This document shows, one piece after another, positions 1 through 8,614 of a DNA stretch of 64,000 nucleotides. Below the pieces are notes generated by a model. The model ran no database searches. It saw only the letters and a program-made list of their open reading frames with translations, and was not told where the DNA came from. The stretch is from positions 4,434 to 68,433 of the forward strand of contig CAXTJP010000005.1 of assembly GCA_964244615.1 (NCBI GenBank), written 5' to 3'. Position numbers and translations under genes: made by a program. Within the stretch, counting starts at the first letter, position 1. The number at the start of each line of letters is the position of its first letter. The stretch is from BOG-908 sp964244615 (lineage in GTDB: Bacteria; Pseudomonadota; Alphaproteobacteria; Acetobacterales; Acetobacteraceae).

Positions 1-1
1 C

Positions 2-2362
2 GGCCCCGGGCGCGGGTCCGGCGCGGGCTCCGTCGTCGCGTGGGCGCTGACGATCACCGACCTCGATCCGTTGCGCTTCGACCTGCTGTTCGAGCGGTTC
101 CTCAACCCCGAGCGCGTGTCGATGCCGGATTTCGACATCGATTTCTGCCAGAACCGGCGGGACGAGGTGATCGGCTACGTGCGACGCGAGTACGGCGACG
201 ACCGTGTGGCGCAGATCATCACCTTCGGCAAGCTGCAGGCGCGCGCCGCGGTGCGCGACGTCGGCCGCGTGCTCGGCATGCCCTACGGCCAGGTCAACAG
301 GGTTGCCGAACTGATCCCGAACAACCCGGCCAAGCCTGTGACGCTGAAGCAGGCGGTCGATGGCGAACCCCGCCTGCAGGAACTGCGCGACGGCGACGAA
401 GCGACCGGGCGTCTGCTGGAAATCGCGATGCAGGTGGAAGGGCTGTACCGCCATGCCAGCACCCATGCCGCCGGCGTGGTCATCGGCGATCGCAAGCTGG
501 TCGACCTGGTGCCGATGTATCGCGATCCGCGCGAGGGCACGCTGGTGACGCAGTACAACATGAAATGGGTGGAGCAGGCCGGGCTGGTGAAGTTCGACTT
601 CCTTGGCCTGACGACGCTGACCATCCTGCAGCGCGCGGTGGAGTACCTGCGCGAGCTGGGCATGGCGGTGGACCTGGACCGCCTGCCCCTCGACGACGGG
701 CCGACGTTTGCCATGCTGCAGCGTGGCGATGCCGGCGGGGTGTTCCAGTTCGAATCGGCCGGCATGCGCGACGTGCTGCGGCAGATGCGCCCCGACCGCC
801 TGGAGGATTTGATCGCCGCGGTGGCACTGTACCGTCCGGGCCCGATGGCGAACATTCCAGATTACTGCAGGCGCAAGCACGGCGAGCCGTGGGCGCCGCC
901 GCATGAGGAGCTTCGCGAGATCCTGGGCGAGACCTACGGCATCATGGTCTATCAGGAGCAGGTGATGCAGATCGCCCAGCGCATGGGCGGCTACAGCCTC
1001 GGCAGCGCCGACCTGCTGCGTCGCGCGATGGGCAAGAAGATACGCGCGGAGATGGACAGCCAGCGCCAAGTCTTCACCAACGGCGCCGTCGCGCGCGGCA
1101 TACCGGAGGCCAAGGCGGTCGAGGTGTTCGACCTGATGGCCAAGTTCGCCGATTACGGCTTCAACAAAAGCCATGCCGCCGCCTACGCGCTGGTGTCCTA
1201 CCAGACCGCGTGGATGAAGGCGAACCATCCCGTGCCGTTCCTGGCGGCGTGCATGTCGCTCGCCATGGGCAACACCGAGAAGCTGGCGGCCCTGCGCGCC
1301 GAGGCCGAGCGCATGGGCATTTGCGTGCTGCCGCCGGCGATCAACAGGAGCGGCGCGGATTTCCGCGTCGAGCGGCTGCAGGACGGCACGCTTGCCGTGC
1401 GCTACGCGCTGGCCGCCATCAAGAAGATCGGCTTTGCCGCCATGCAGTCGCTGGAGGCGGCGCGTGCCGCGCGCGGCTTTACCGATATCGCCGATTTCGC
1501 CGCGCGCGTGGATGCGCGGCAGATCAGCAAGATGCAGCTGGAGAACCTGGCGCGGGCCGGCGCCTTCGACGCGATCGATCCGAACCGGGCACGCCTGTTC
1601 GCCGGAGCCGAGACCATCCTGCGCCGTGCCCAGGCGCGCGCCGAGGAGGCCGCAAGCGGGCAGATCGGCCTGTTCGGTGCCGCCGACCAGTCCGAGAGTT
1701 TGCGCTTGCCCGAGCTGCCCGACTGGCCCGACATCGAGAGGCTCGGCTACGAGGCGGAGGCCGTCGGGTTCCACCTGACAGCGCATCCGCTGGACGGCTT
1801 TGCGGGCCTGCTGCAGCGCCTCGGCGTGGTCGCTACCAACAAGCTGCAGGAACGCGCCGAACTCGGCGGTGCACGGGTCAAGATCGCCGGCTGCGTCAGC
1901 GGCTCGAAGGAGCGCACGACCAAGACCGGCAGCCGCATGGCCTGGGTCACCCTGTCGGACGCGGTGGGTTCCGCCGAGGTCACGCTGTTCAGCGAGGTGC
2001 TGTCCCGCGCTCGGGAGTTCCTGTCCACCGGCGCGCCGCTCCTCGTCACCGCCGACATCAGGATTGACGGCGAGGCGTTGCGCATTACCGCCCAGGACGT
2101 GACGAGCCTTGACCGCGCGGCGCTGGACGCCGGGGCCGGCATGCGCATCTGGCTCAAGCGCACCGAGGCGCTGCCGCACATACGCAGCCTGCTGGCCCGC
2201 GAGGGCAGCGGCCGCGGCCGTGTCAGCCTGATGCCGATCTTCGAGTCGCAAGACGCGGGGTCGGAGGTGGAGGTCGCCCTCCCGGGCCTGTTCGCCGTCA
2301 CGCCGGGCCTGCGCCAGGCCCTGAAGATGATCCCCGGCGTCGAGCGCGTGGACGAGGTGTAG
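2..2362 (+). CDS. dnaE: DNA polymerase III subunit alpha, C-terminal part (partial)
   Basis: This is the catalytic polymerase subunit of the replicative DNA polymerase III. The reading frame is open from the first bases of the window, where GRGSGAGS leads into PDFDIDF with its catalytic aspartates, so the gene starts upstream. About 787 residues are visible. In order they hold the palm and fingers of a C-family polymerase, an HhH region (KMQLENLARAGAFDAI) and an OB-fold nucleic-acid-binding domain (from about GGARVKIAGCVSG). The PHP domain expected at the N-terminus lies outside the window. The gene ends normally about 80 bp before a tRNA gene. No frameshift is seen. Confidence 0.97.
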   Translation, partial: GPGRGSGAGSVVAWALTITDLDPLRFDLLFERFLNPERVSMPDFDIDFCQNRRDEVIGYVRREYGDDRVAQIITFGKLQARAAVRDVGRVLGMPYGQVNRVAELIPNNPAKPVTLKQAVDGEPRLQELRDGDEATGRLLEIAMQVEGLYRHASTHAAGVVIGDRKLVDLVPMYRDPREGTLVTQYNMKWVEQAGLVKFDFLGLTTLTILQRAVEYLRELGMAVDLDRLPLDDGPTFAMLQRGDAGGVFQFESAGMRDVLRQMRPDRLEDLIAAVALYRPGPMANIPDYCRRKHGEPWAPPHEELREILGETYGIMVYQEQVMQIAQRMGGYSLGSADLLRRAMGKKIRAEMDSQRQVFTNGAVARGIPEAKAVEVFDLMAKFADYGFNKSHAAAYALVSYQTAWMKANHPVPFLAACMSLAMGNTEKLAALRAEAERMGICVLPPAINRSGADFRVERLQDGTLAVRYALAAIKKIGFAAMQSLEAARAARGFTDIADFAARVDARQISKMQLENLARAGAFDAIDPNRARLFAGAETILRRAQARAEEAASGQIGLFGAADQSESLRLPELPDWPDIERLGYEAEAVGFHLTAHPLDGFAGLLQRLGVVATNKLQERAELGGARVKIAGCVSGSKERTTKTGSRMAWVTLSDAVGSAEVTLFSEVLSRAREFLSTGAPLLVTADIRIDGEALRITAQDVTSLDRAALDAGAGMRIWLKRTEALPHIRSLLAREGSGRGRVSLMPIFESQDAGSEVEVALPGLFAVTPGLRQALKMIPGVERVDEV

Positions 2363-2442
2363 CAAGCCAGCCGCGCCCCACCCGTCGCCGCCGGGGCTTT
2401 CCCTCCCCACCCGACCCTGCTATCAGGTCGCCTCCTCTCCGG

Positions 2443-2518
<76 letters not shown>

Positions 2519-2523
2519 GGCCA

Positions 2524-3705
2524 TCATACCAGTTCGACGGCCATGGCAACGGCCTCGCCGCCGCCGATGCAGAGCGAGGCCACGCCGCGCTTGAGCCCGC
2601 GGGCTTGCAGCGCGCCCAGCAGCGTCACCAGGATTCGCGCGCCGCTTGCGCCGATCGGGTGGCCGAGTGCCGTGGCGCCGCCGTTCACGTTCAGCTTCTC
2701 CATCGGAATGGAGAGCTCGCGCGCGGCGATCATCGCCACCACGGCAAAGGCCTCGTTCACCTCGAACAGATCGACGTCGTCCACAGACCATCCTGCGCGC
2801 GCCAGAAGCTTTCGTATTGCCGGCACCGGCGCGGTGGTGAACAGGCCCGGCTGCTGCGCGTGCGCGGCCTGCGCCACCACGCGCGCCACCACCGTCAGGC
2901 CGCGCTTGTCGGCCACGCCCGCGCGCGTCAGCACCAGCGCCGCCGCGCCGTCGGAGATGGACGAGGCGTTGGCCGCGGTGATCGTGCCGTCTTTTGCGAA
3001 AGCCGGTTTCAGGTTCGGGATCTTCTCCGGCCGCGCGCGTCCCGGCTGTTCGTCGGTCTCGACCAAGCCGCCGGATTTGCCCCCGAGCGTCACCGCCACG
3101 ATCTCGCGGCCGAACGCGCCGCCGGCGATGGCCGCCTGGGCGCGGTCCAGCGAGCGGATCGCGTAGGCATCCTGGTCAGCGCGGGTAAACTGGTAGTCCC
3201 GCACGGCGTCCTCGGCGAAGGCACCCATCAGCTTGCCGGGGTCGTAGGCGTCCTCCAGGCCGTCCAGGTACATCGAATCCTTCACCACGTCGTGCCCGAT
3301 CCGGGCGCCATCGCGATGCTTGGCGAGCAGATAGGGCGCGTTCGTCATGCTCTCCATGCCGCCGGCCACCACCAGTTCGGTTGAACCGGCTGCCAGCGCA
3401 TCGGCCGCCATCATCGCCGCCTGCAGGCCCGAGCCGCACATCTTGTTGACGGTGGTCGCCTCCGTGCCCATCGACAGCCCAGCACCGAGCGCCGCCTGGC
3501 GCGCCGGCGCCTGGCCCAGGCCCGAGGCGAGCACGCAGCCCATGTAGATGCGATCCACCGCGTCGGTGGCCACGCCTGCCCGCTCCACCGCTGCCCGAAC
3601 CGCCGCGGCGCCCAGTGCCGTGGCTTTCAGATCCTTGAACGCGCCCTGAAAGGCGCCGATCGGCGTGCGGGCGTAGGAGGAGATGACAACCGGGTCGGCT
3701 TGCAT
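2524..3705 (-). CDS. Acetyl-CoA C-acetyltransferase (thiolase)
   Basis: Thiolase of about 393 aa, the usual length for biosynthetic thiolases. It condenses two acetyl-CoA to acetoacetyl-CoA or cleaves 3-ketoacyl-CoA. The active-site cysteine is seen in NKMCGSG (about residue 90), the catalytic histidine in GGATALGHPIGASG, and the second cysteine in CIGGGEA near the C-terminus. The frame is open further upstream, but the ATG at 3705 has an AGGGAG Shine-Dalgarno sequence 5-6 bases before it and begins MQADPVVISSYARTPIG as in the family. No acetoacetyl-CoA reductase or synthase is adjacent, so the pathway (PHB, ketone or fatty-acid metabolism) cannot be fixed. Confidence 0.93.
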   Translation of the reverse strand: MQADPVVISSYARTPIGAFQGAFKDLKATALGAAAVRAAVERAGVATDAVDRIYMGCVLASGLGQAPARQAALGAGLSMGTEATTVNKMCGSGLQAAMMAADALAAGSTELVVAGGMESMTNAPYLLAKHRDGARIGHDVVKDSMYLDGLEDAYDPGKLMGAFAEDAVRDYQFTRADQDAYAIRSLDRAQAAIAGGAFGREIVAVTLGGKSGGLVETDEQPGRARPEKIPNLKPAFAKDGTITAANASSISDGAAALVLTRAGVADKRGLTVVARVVAQAAHAQQPGLFTTAPVPAIRKLLARAGWSVDDVDLFEVNEAFAVVAMIAARELSIPMEKLNVNGGATALGHPIGASGARILVTLLGALQARGLKRGVASLCIGGGEAVAMAVELV

Positions 3706-3841
3706 TGTGCTCCCTGCGTGCCGTTCGCCGCGCCGTCGTATCACCAAGCCCCCGGGTGGTCCAACCGCACTCGACCAGGCCGCCTGCACACCGTCTCAGG
3801 GTATAGACTCGTAGCGGCCATATTGCAATTCGATAACTACC

Positions 3842-3886
3842 TTGACTCGGTCCTCCGTCCAGGCTTATTGATTACCGATAAGGAGG
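3842..3886 (+). promoter_or_regulatory. Putative sigma-70-like promoter and strong RBS of the DUF2975 gene
   Basis: TTGACT (3842-3847) is followed after 17-18 bases by TTATTG/TATTGA. A strong AAGGAGG (3880-3886) then lies 4 bases before the ATG at 3891. This short region is clearly more A/T rich than its surroundings. The promoter is assigned by eye only. Confidence 0.4.
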
Positions 3887-3890
3887 CATC

Positions 3891-4412
3891 ATGCAGCACC
3901 CCGATCGGCTCACAGCCACAGCGCGTCTCGTCGTATCGTCCGGATCGATCGTCAATCGATTGTTCCTGCTGGCGGTACTCACCCTGTTCTGCCTGACATG
4001 GCTGTTCTCGTCTGAACTTTCGGCTTTTCTGGCCCGGTCGAACCCCGGCGTGGACGTGCCGTCGGAGGTCACCGGGCTGCGCCTGCTGATGCTCATCGGC
4101 ATCGCCGGCGCGGTGGCGACGGACCGGTTGCTGGCGGCCCTGAAAGCAGTCATTGCCAGCGCCCGTGCCGGTGATCCGTTCGTGGCCGCCAACGCGACCC
4201 GGCTGCAGACGATCGGCTGGGCCCTGCTGGCGCTGCAACTGCTCGATATCCCGGCCGCACTGCTGAGCCGGTTCTTCCCGAGCCTGGGCTCGGCGGCCCC
4301 GAACGGCGACGTTTCCATGGGCGGCTGGCTGGCCGTGCTGATGGTGTTCGTCCTCAGCCGCGTGTTCGCCGCCGGCGCGGCCATGCGCGACGAGCTCGAC
4401 GGAACGGTCTGA
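3891..4412 (+). CDS. DUF2975 family membrane protein
   Basis: Protein of 173 aa with about four hydrophobic segments: near residues 23-42 (LFLLAVLTLFCLTWLFSSEL), 62-80, 105-125 and 143-160. The long loop after the second segment (ALKAVIASARAGDPFVAANATRLQTIGWALL) is the typical DUF2975 pattern. The molecular function of the family is unknown. Such genes are habitually followed by a tiny Cro/CI-type regulator, and that is the case here 3 bp downstream, so the two are probably cotranscribed and functionally linked. A consensus RBS (AAGGAGG) supports the start. Confidence 0.8.
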   Translation: MQHPDRLTATARLVVSSGSIVNRLFLLAVLTLFCLTWLFSSELSAFLARSNPGVDVPSEVTGLRLLMLIGIAGAVATDRLLAALKAVIASARAGDPFVAANATRLQTIGWALLALQLLDIPAALLSRFFPSLGSAAPNGDVSMGGWLAVLMVFVLSRVFAAGAAMRDELDGTV

Positions 4413-4415
4413 TCC

Positions 4416-4628
4416 ATGCCGATCAGGGTGACACTGGACGAGGTGCTGGGGCGCCGGACCATGACGCTGACGCAGCTGTCCGAAGCGGTCGACATTACGC
4501 TGGCCAACCTGTCCATCCTCAAGACGGGCAAGGCCAAGGCGATCCGCTTCTCGACGCTGGAAGCGATCTGCACGGTGCTGGAGTGCCAGCCTGGCGAGAT
4601 ACTTGTCTTTTGTTCAAATGAAGAATGA
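4416..4628 (+). CDS. Small Cro/CI-type helix-turn-helix regulator (YozG-like)
   Basis: Protein of 70 aa that consists almost entirely of one HTH_26/XRE-type domain. The pattern is MTLTQLSEAVDITLANLSILKTGKAKAIRFSTLEAICTVLECQPGEI. It resembles the YozG/YgzD family that accompanies DUF2975 proteins. It starts 3 bp after the DUF2975 stop, so the two form a bicistron. It probably acts as an autoregulatory repressor of the pair. Target sequences cannot be read from the DNA. Confidence 0.85.
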   Translation: MPIRVTLDEVLGRRTMTLTQLSEAVDITLANLSILKTGKAKAIRFSTLEAICTVLECQPGEILVFCSNEE

Positions 4629-4640
4629 GGAAGGCAAGGT

Positions 4641-4750
4641 CTGCTTTTTTGAAAAAAGCGGCAAAAACCTTTGGTCGTGTTGTCGCCGGCATCTGCAACG
4701 TACCACTCAAGGAACAAAAGTTTTTTGGTTCTTTCTTTCAAAAAAGAACC
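4641..4750. repeat. Paired-hairpin intergenic repeat, copy 1
   Basis: Two A/T-rich hairpins face each other: GCTTTTTTGAAAAAAGC at 4643-4659 and a GGTTCTTT...AAAGAACC stem at 4727-4750. The arms next to them are mirrored (CAAAAACC... and ...AAAAGTTTTTTG). The core between them carries GGTCGTGTTGTCGCCGG. The same layout recurs near 11.3/15.76, 38.84, 47.1, 60.25 and 63.1 kb. It sits between the HTH gene and the next membrane-protein gene. Confidence 0.8.
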
Positions 4751-4772
4751 GCTTTCTTCTGGAGGCTTTTCA

Positions 4773-5210
4773 ATGATCAACGTGTCCGTGTTTCGCCTGA
4801 ACCTTCTCCGTGCAGGCTACCTCCTGCTCGTCGTCGGCCTCGGGCTGACGATCTGGCCCGAGATACTCGATCCCGCAACGACATGGAGTTCGTCCCGTGG
4901 CATCGTCGTGTGCATGCTGGCCGCGATGTCCGCCCTCGCGGTGCTCGGCCTGCGCTATCCGCTGCGCATGCTGCCGCTGCTGTTCTTCGAGCTGGGCTGG
5001 AAGACGCTGTGGCTGGTGCGGGTGGCGTGGCCGCTGTGGGCGACGCACCGGCTCGATGCCGCGACGGCGGAGAACGCCTGGGCCTGCCTGGTCGGCGCCG
5101 TGTTCCTGGCGGTGATCCCGTGGCCTTACGTTTTCCGCCTCAATGTGACACAGCCAGCCGACCCGTGGCGCCGGCCGCGTGCAAGCGCCGTGTCCGTGCG
5201 AGCGGTATAG
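4773..5210 (+). CDS. Four-TM membrane protein of unknown function
   Basis: Protein of 145 aa. The start ATG at 4773 is preceded by GGAGG with good spacing; the longer open frame upstream only reads through the paired-hairpin repeat. Four hydrophobic stretches are visible: residues about 8-28 (LLRAGYLLLVVGLGLTIWP), 42-60, 64-85 (LPLLFFELGWKTLWLVRVAW) and 100-122. No catalytic motif is recognisable. It stands just before a hydrolase/ligase operon, but the 12-bp gap and ordinary composition do not prove a link. I do not recognise the family. Confidence 0.7.
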   Translation: MINVSVFRLNLLRAGYLLLVVGLGLTIWPEILDPATTWSSSRGIVVCMLAAMSALAVLGLRYPLRMLPLLFFELGWKTLWLVRVAWPLWATHRLDAATAENAWACLVGAVFLAVIPWPYVFRLNVTQPADPWRRPRASAVSVRAV

Positions 5211-5222
5211 AAGGACGTCACG

Positions 5223-5996
5223 ATGACACTCTGGGTGCGCTATCAGGGCGGTTTCGGCACGCTGGCGGACGGCCAGGTGGTGCCGCACGCGGGCGACATG
5301 TTCGGCGTGTCGGCACCATCCGGCGCGGCCCTGGCGCTGGATACGCTCGACCTGCTCGCGCCGGTCGCGCCCGGCAAGTTCATCGCCCTTTGGAACAACT
5401 TCCATGCGCTCGCGGCCAAGCTCGGCCAGGCCGCGCCGCAGACGCCGCTGTATCTGCTCAAGGCGTCCAGCTCCGTCCTCGCACCCGGCGGCATCATCCG
5501 CCCGCCGCCATCCTATGCGGGCAAGACGGCCTACGAGGGCGAACTCGGCATCGTCATCGGCCGGCGCTGCAGCCGGGCCGACGAGGCGGAGGCCGCCGGC
5601 GCGATCTTCGGATACACCTGCGTCAACGACGTCACCGCGCTGGACCTGCTGCAGGAAGACCCGTCCTTCGCGCAATGGACCCGGGCCAAGAGCTGCGACA
5701 CGTTCGGGCCGGTGGGGCCGGCCATCGCCACCGGGCTCGACCCGCAGACCCTGATTGTCCGCACGCTGCTGAACGGCCGCGAGCGGCAGAACTACCCCAT
5801 CTCGGACATGATCCTGCCGCCGGCCAGGATCGTCAGCCTGCTGTCGCGCGAGATGACGCTGATGCCGGGCGACCTGATCGCCTGCGGAACCTCGCTGGGC
5901 GTGCTGCCGCTGCGGCCGGGTGCCGAGGTGAGCGTGGTCATCGACGGCATCGGCACGTTGAGCAATCGTTTCGAAGCGGCCGAAACCGCAGCCTGA
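5223..5996 (+). CDS. Fumarylacetoacetate hydrolase (FAH) family protein
   Basis: Protein of 257 aa matching the C-terminal catalytic fold of the FAH superfamily, which includes hydrolases and decarboxylases of C-C bonds in 2-oxo acids. The metal-binding triad reads as E105 and E107 (EGELGIVIG) and D136 (GYTCVNDVTALD), with a conserved lysine in WTRAKSCDTFGPVGP. It is the first gene of a tight run with an acyl-CoA ligase, a PanE-type reductase and an OFA carrier, so it probably acts on a small oxo- or dicarboxylic acid of the same pathway. The exact substrate is not determinable; oxaloacetate decarboxylase-like activity is one option. Confidence 0.85.
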   Translation: MTLWVRYQGGFGTLADGQVVPHAGDMFGVSAPSGAALALDTLDLLAPVAPGKFIALWNNFHALAAKLGQAAPQTPLYLLKASSSVLAPGGIIRPPPSYAGKTAYEGELGIVIGRRCSRADEAEAAGAIFGYTCVNDVTALDLLQEDPSFAQWTRAKSCDTFGPVGPAIATGLDPQTLIVRTLLNGRERQNYPISDMILPPARIVSLLSREMTLMPGDLIACGTSLGVLPLRPGAEVSVVIDGIGTLSNRFEAAETAA

Positions 5997-6101
5997 ACGC
6001 CGCCCGGGCGCGCTGGACCATTGGCGGTCTGGCCCTGCGGCGCTTCGTCACGTAAACGCAGCAGGCCGCGCGCGGTGCCGGCATGCTTGGAGCGGGGCGG
6101 G

Positions 6102-7631
6102 ATGACGTCTACACTTTCGGGGCTGATCGGCGGCCTGGCCGGCGCGCGCACCATCGGCGCGCCCGGCCGGCCCTGGCTGGACGGGCCTGGCCTGGCGCGG
6201 CTGGCCGCATCGGTTGCCGCCACGCTGGCCGAACGCGGCATCGGCCCGGGCGACCGGGTGGCGATCGTGCTGCCGAACGGGCCGGAGATGGCCACCGCGT
6301 TCCTGACGGTCGCCGCCGCCTGCTGTGCTGCGCCGCTGAACCCTGCCTACAAGGCGGACGAGTTCGAGTTCTACCTGTCGGACCTCAAGCCCGCAGCCAT
6401 CATCCTGGCGGCCGGCGGCCCGCAGGCTGCGTCCGAGGTGGCCGGCCGCCTGGGCATCCCGATCCTTCAGCTCGTGGCGGCCGAGGGTGAGGCCGCCGGG
6501 CTGTTCCGGCTGCAGGGTCAGGCCCCGAACGGCGCGGCCAAGCCGGTCCGCGCAGCGACGCCCAACGACCCGGCCTTGGTGCTGCACACCTCGGGCACCA
6601 CGGCGCGGCCGAAGATCGTCCCGCTGACCAACGGGAACATCGTCGCCTCCGCCCGTCACATCGCGCAGTCGCTGGATCTCAGCCCGGCCGATACCTGCCT
6701 CAACATCATGCCGCTGTTCCACATCCACGGGCTGATCGCGGCGGTGAGCGCCTCGCTCTCGGCCGGTGCCGCGGTGTGCTGCACGCCGGGGTTCAACGCG
6801 TTCAAGTTCGCCGAGCTGCTCGATCAGATCCGCCCGACCTGGTATACGGCGGTGCCGACGATGCACCAGGCCATCCTGATGCGCATGCGCGCCCATGCCG
6901 ACAAGGCGCGTGCGGCCAATCTGCGCTTCATACGCTCGTCCTCCGCCTCGCTGCCCCCACAGGTGATGGCCGAACTGGAGGACGTGTTCGCCGCCCCGGT
7001 GATCGAAGCCTATGGCATGACCGAGGCCGCCCACCAGATGGCCGCCAACCCGCTGCCGCCGCGCCCGCGCAAGCCGGGCGCCGTCGGCATCGCCGCCGGA
7101 CCCGAGATCGCCATCATGGACGACGACAACACCATCCTGCCGCAGGGCGCGGTGGGCGAGGTGGTGATACGCGGCCCGAACGTGACGCTGGGCTACGACA
7201 GCAACCCTGCCGCTAACGCGAAGGCGTTCACCGATGGCTGGTTCCGCACCGGCGACCAGGGCAGGCTGGACGAGGAGGGCTACCTGTTCCTGACCGGGCG
7301 GCTGAAGGAACAGATCAACCGCGGCGGCGAGAAGATCAGCCCGCTGGAGATCGACGTGGTGCTGCTGGACCACCCCGCCATCGCCCAGGCCTGCACCTTC
7401 GGCATCCCGCACGACAAGCTGGGCGAGGAGGTGGGCGCCGTCGTGGTGCTGCGCCCCGAGACGGCCGCCACCGAGGCGGAGATACGCGACTTCGCCTCGC
7501 AGCGCCTGGCCGCCTTCAAGGTGCCGCGCCGCGTGCTGGTGATGGACGACATCCCGAAGGGCGCCACCGGCAAGGTCCAGCGCATCGGGCTGGCTGCCAA
7601 GCTCGGCCTGACCACGCCAGAAACCGTCTGA
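6102..7631 (+). CDS. AMP-forming acyl-CoA ligase, oxalate--CoA ligase-like
   Basis: Protein of 509 aa of the ANL superfamily. It activates a carboxylate as its adenylate and transfers it to CoA. The P-loop LHTSGTTARPKIVPLTNGNI, the motif YGMTEAAHQM, the hinge GWFRTGDQGRL...GRLKEQINRGGEKISP and the catalytic lysine segment PKGATGKVQR are all present. The PLFHIHGLIAA segment resembles oxalyl-CoA synthetases of the Pcs60/AAE3 type. The start at 6102 has a G-rich leader (GGAGCGGGGCGGG) and gives normal family length. It overlaps the next gene as TGATG. Next to an oxalyl-CoA-reductase-like protein and an oxalate/formate carrier, oxalate is the most likely substrate (inference). Confidence 0.88.
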   Translation: MTSTLSGLIGGLAGARTIGAPGRPWLDGPGLARLAASVAATLAERGIGPGDRVAIVLPNGPEMATAFLTVAAACCAAPLNPAYKADEFEFYLSDLKPAAIILAAGGPQAASEVAGRLGIPILQLVAAEGEAAGLFRLQGQAPNGAAKPVRAATPNDPALVLHTSGTTARPKIVPLTNGNIVASARHIAQSLDLSPADTCLNIMPLFHIHGLIAAVSASLSAGAAVCCTPGFNAFKFAELLDQIRPTWYTAVPTMHQAILMRMRAHADKARAANLRFIRSSSASLPPQVMAELEDVFAAPVIEAYGMTEAAHQMAANPLPPRPRKPGAVGIAAGPEIAIMDDDNTILPQGAVGEVVIRGPNVTLGYDSNPAANAKAFTDGWFRTGDQGRLDEEGYLFLTGRLKEQINRGGEKISPLEIDVVLLDHPAIAQACTFGIPHDKLGEEVGAVVVLRPETAATEAEIRDFASQRLAAFKVPRRVLVMDDIPKGATGKVQRIGLAAKLGLTTPETV

Positions 7632-8608
7632 TGCCGAGCATCTGCGTGTTCGGCGCCGGCGCCATCGGCGGGTTGCTGGCAGCCCGGCTGGAGGCGGCCG
7701 GCACCCCGGTGTCGATCGTTGCGCGCGGCGCGCATCTCGCGGCGGTGCAGCGGGACGGGCTGGTGCTGCTCTCCGGCGGCGAGCGCATCGTGACGCGCCC
7801 GAACGCGGTGCCGCATGGCGATGCGATCGGCCCACAGGACTACCTGATCCTGACGCTCAAGGCGCATTCGCTGGCGCCGGCGCTGCCGCAGCTGGCGCCG
7901 CTGGTGGGGCCGCACACCACGATCGTGGCGGCGGTCAATGGGGTGCCGTGGTGGTACACCTTCGGCCTGCCGGAACCGTTCGGCGGCCGGCGGGTAACTT
8001 CGGTCGATCCCGACGGCGCGCTCTGGGCCGCGCTGCCGCCGGCGCAGTGCCTCGGCTCCATCATTTATCCCGCCGCGACCATCGCGCAGCCCGGCGTGAT
8101 CGACCACAGCTACGGCGACCGCTTCAGCCTGGGCGAGCCGGACGGCAGCCGCTCGCCGCGCGCCCATGCCCTCTCCGCGCTGCTGATCGCGGCCGGCCTG
8201 AAGGCGCCGGTCCGGCCACGCATACGCGACGAGCTGTGGGTCAAGCTCTGGGGCAACATGGCCTTCAACCCGATCAGCGCGCTGACCACCGCCACGCTCG
8301 ACGTGATCACCGGCGAGCCGGACAGCCGGGCGGTGGCGCGGACGATGATGCTGGAAGGGCAGGTGGTCGCCGAAGCGCTCGGTATCCGGTTCGCGCTGGA
8401 CGTGGAAAAGCGGATCGACGGCGCGGCGGAAGTGGGCCGGCACAAGACGTCCATGCTGCAGGACCTGGAGATGGGCCGGCCGCTGGAGATCGAGGCGATC
8501 CTAGGGGCGGTCGTCGAGCTGGCCGGCTGGGTGGATGCCGAGGTGCCGATCAGCCGCGCCGTGCTGGCGCTGGTGCGGCAGCGTGCCGCCATGCGAGGAG
8601 AGGGCTAG
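7631..8608 (+). CDS. PanE/ApbA family reductase, probable oxalyl-CoA reductase
   Basis: Protein of 325 aa with an N-terminal Rossmann motif (GAGAIGG, residues 8-14) and the C-terminal helical half of ketopantoate reductases (KLWGNMAFNPISALT). Its gene overlaps the upstream ligase by TGATG. In Methylobacterium extorquens a PanE paralogue (PanE2) reduces oxalyl-CoA to glyoxylate. The present context of a CoA ligase and an oxalate-family carrier suggests the same role rather than pantothenate synthesis. The segment GVPWWYTFGLP differs from classical PanE and fits the paralogue group. Confidence is high for the family and moderate for the substrate. Confidence 0.85.
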   Translation: MPSICVFGAGAIGGLLAARLEAAGTPVSIVARGAHLAAVQRDGLVLLSGGERIVTRPNAVPHGDAIGPQDYLILTLKAHSLAPALPQLAPLVGPHTTIVAAVNGVPWWYTFGLPEPFGGRRVTSVDPDGALWAALPPAQCLGSIIYPAATIAQPGVIDHSYGDRFSLGEPDGSRSPRAHALSALLIAAGLKAPVRPRIRDELWVKLWGNMAFNPISALTTATLDVITGEPDSRAVARTMMLEGQVVAEALGIRFALDVEKRIDGAAEVGRHKTSMLQDLEMGRPLEIEAILGAVVELAGWVDAEVPISRAVLALVRQRAAMRGEG

Positions 8609-8614
8609 AGGATC

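Noticed and set aside
2363..2442. Terminator after dnaE
   Set aside because: A weak GCCCC/GGGGC pairing exists around 2375-2397, but the loop is long and there is no U-run.
7631..8608. Pantothenate biosynthesis gene panE
   Set aside because: No pan genes nearby, and the operon partners point to oxalyl-CoA; the gene symbol is therefore left blank.
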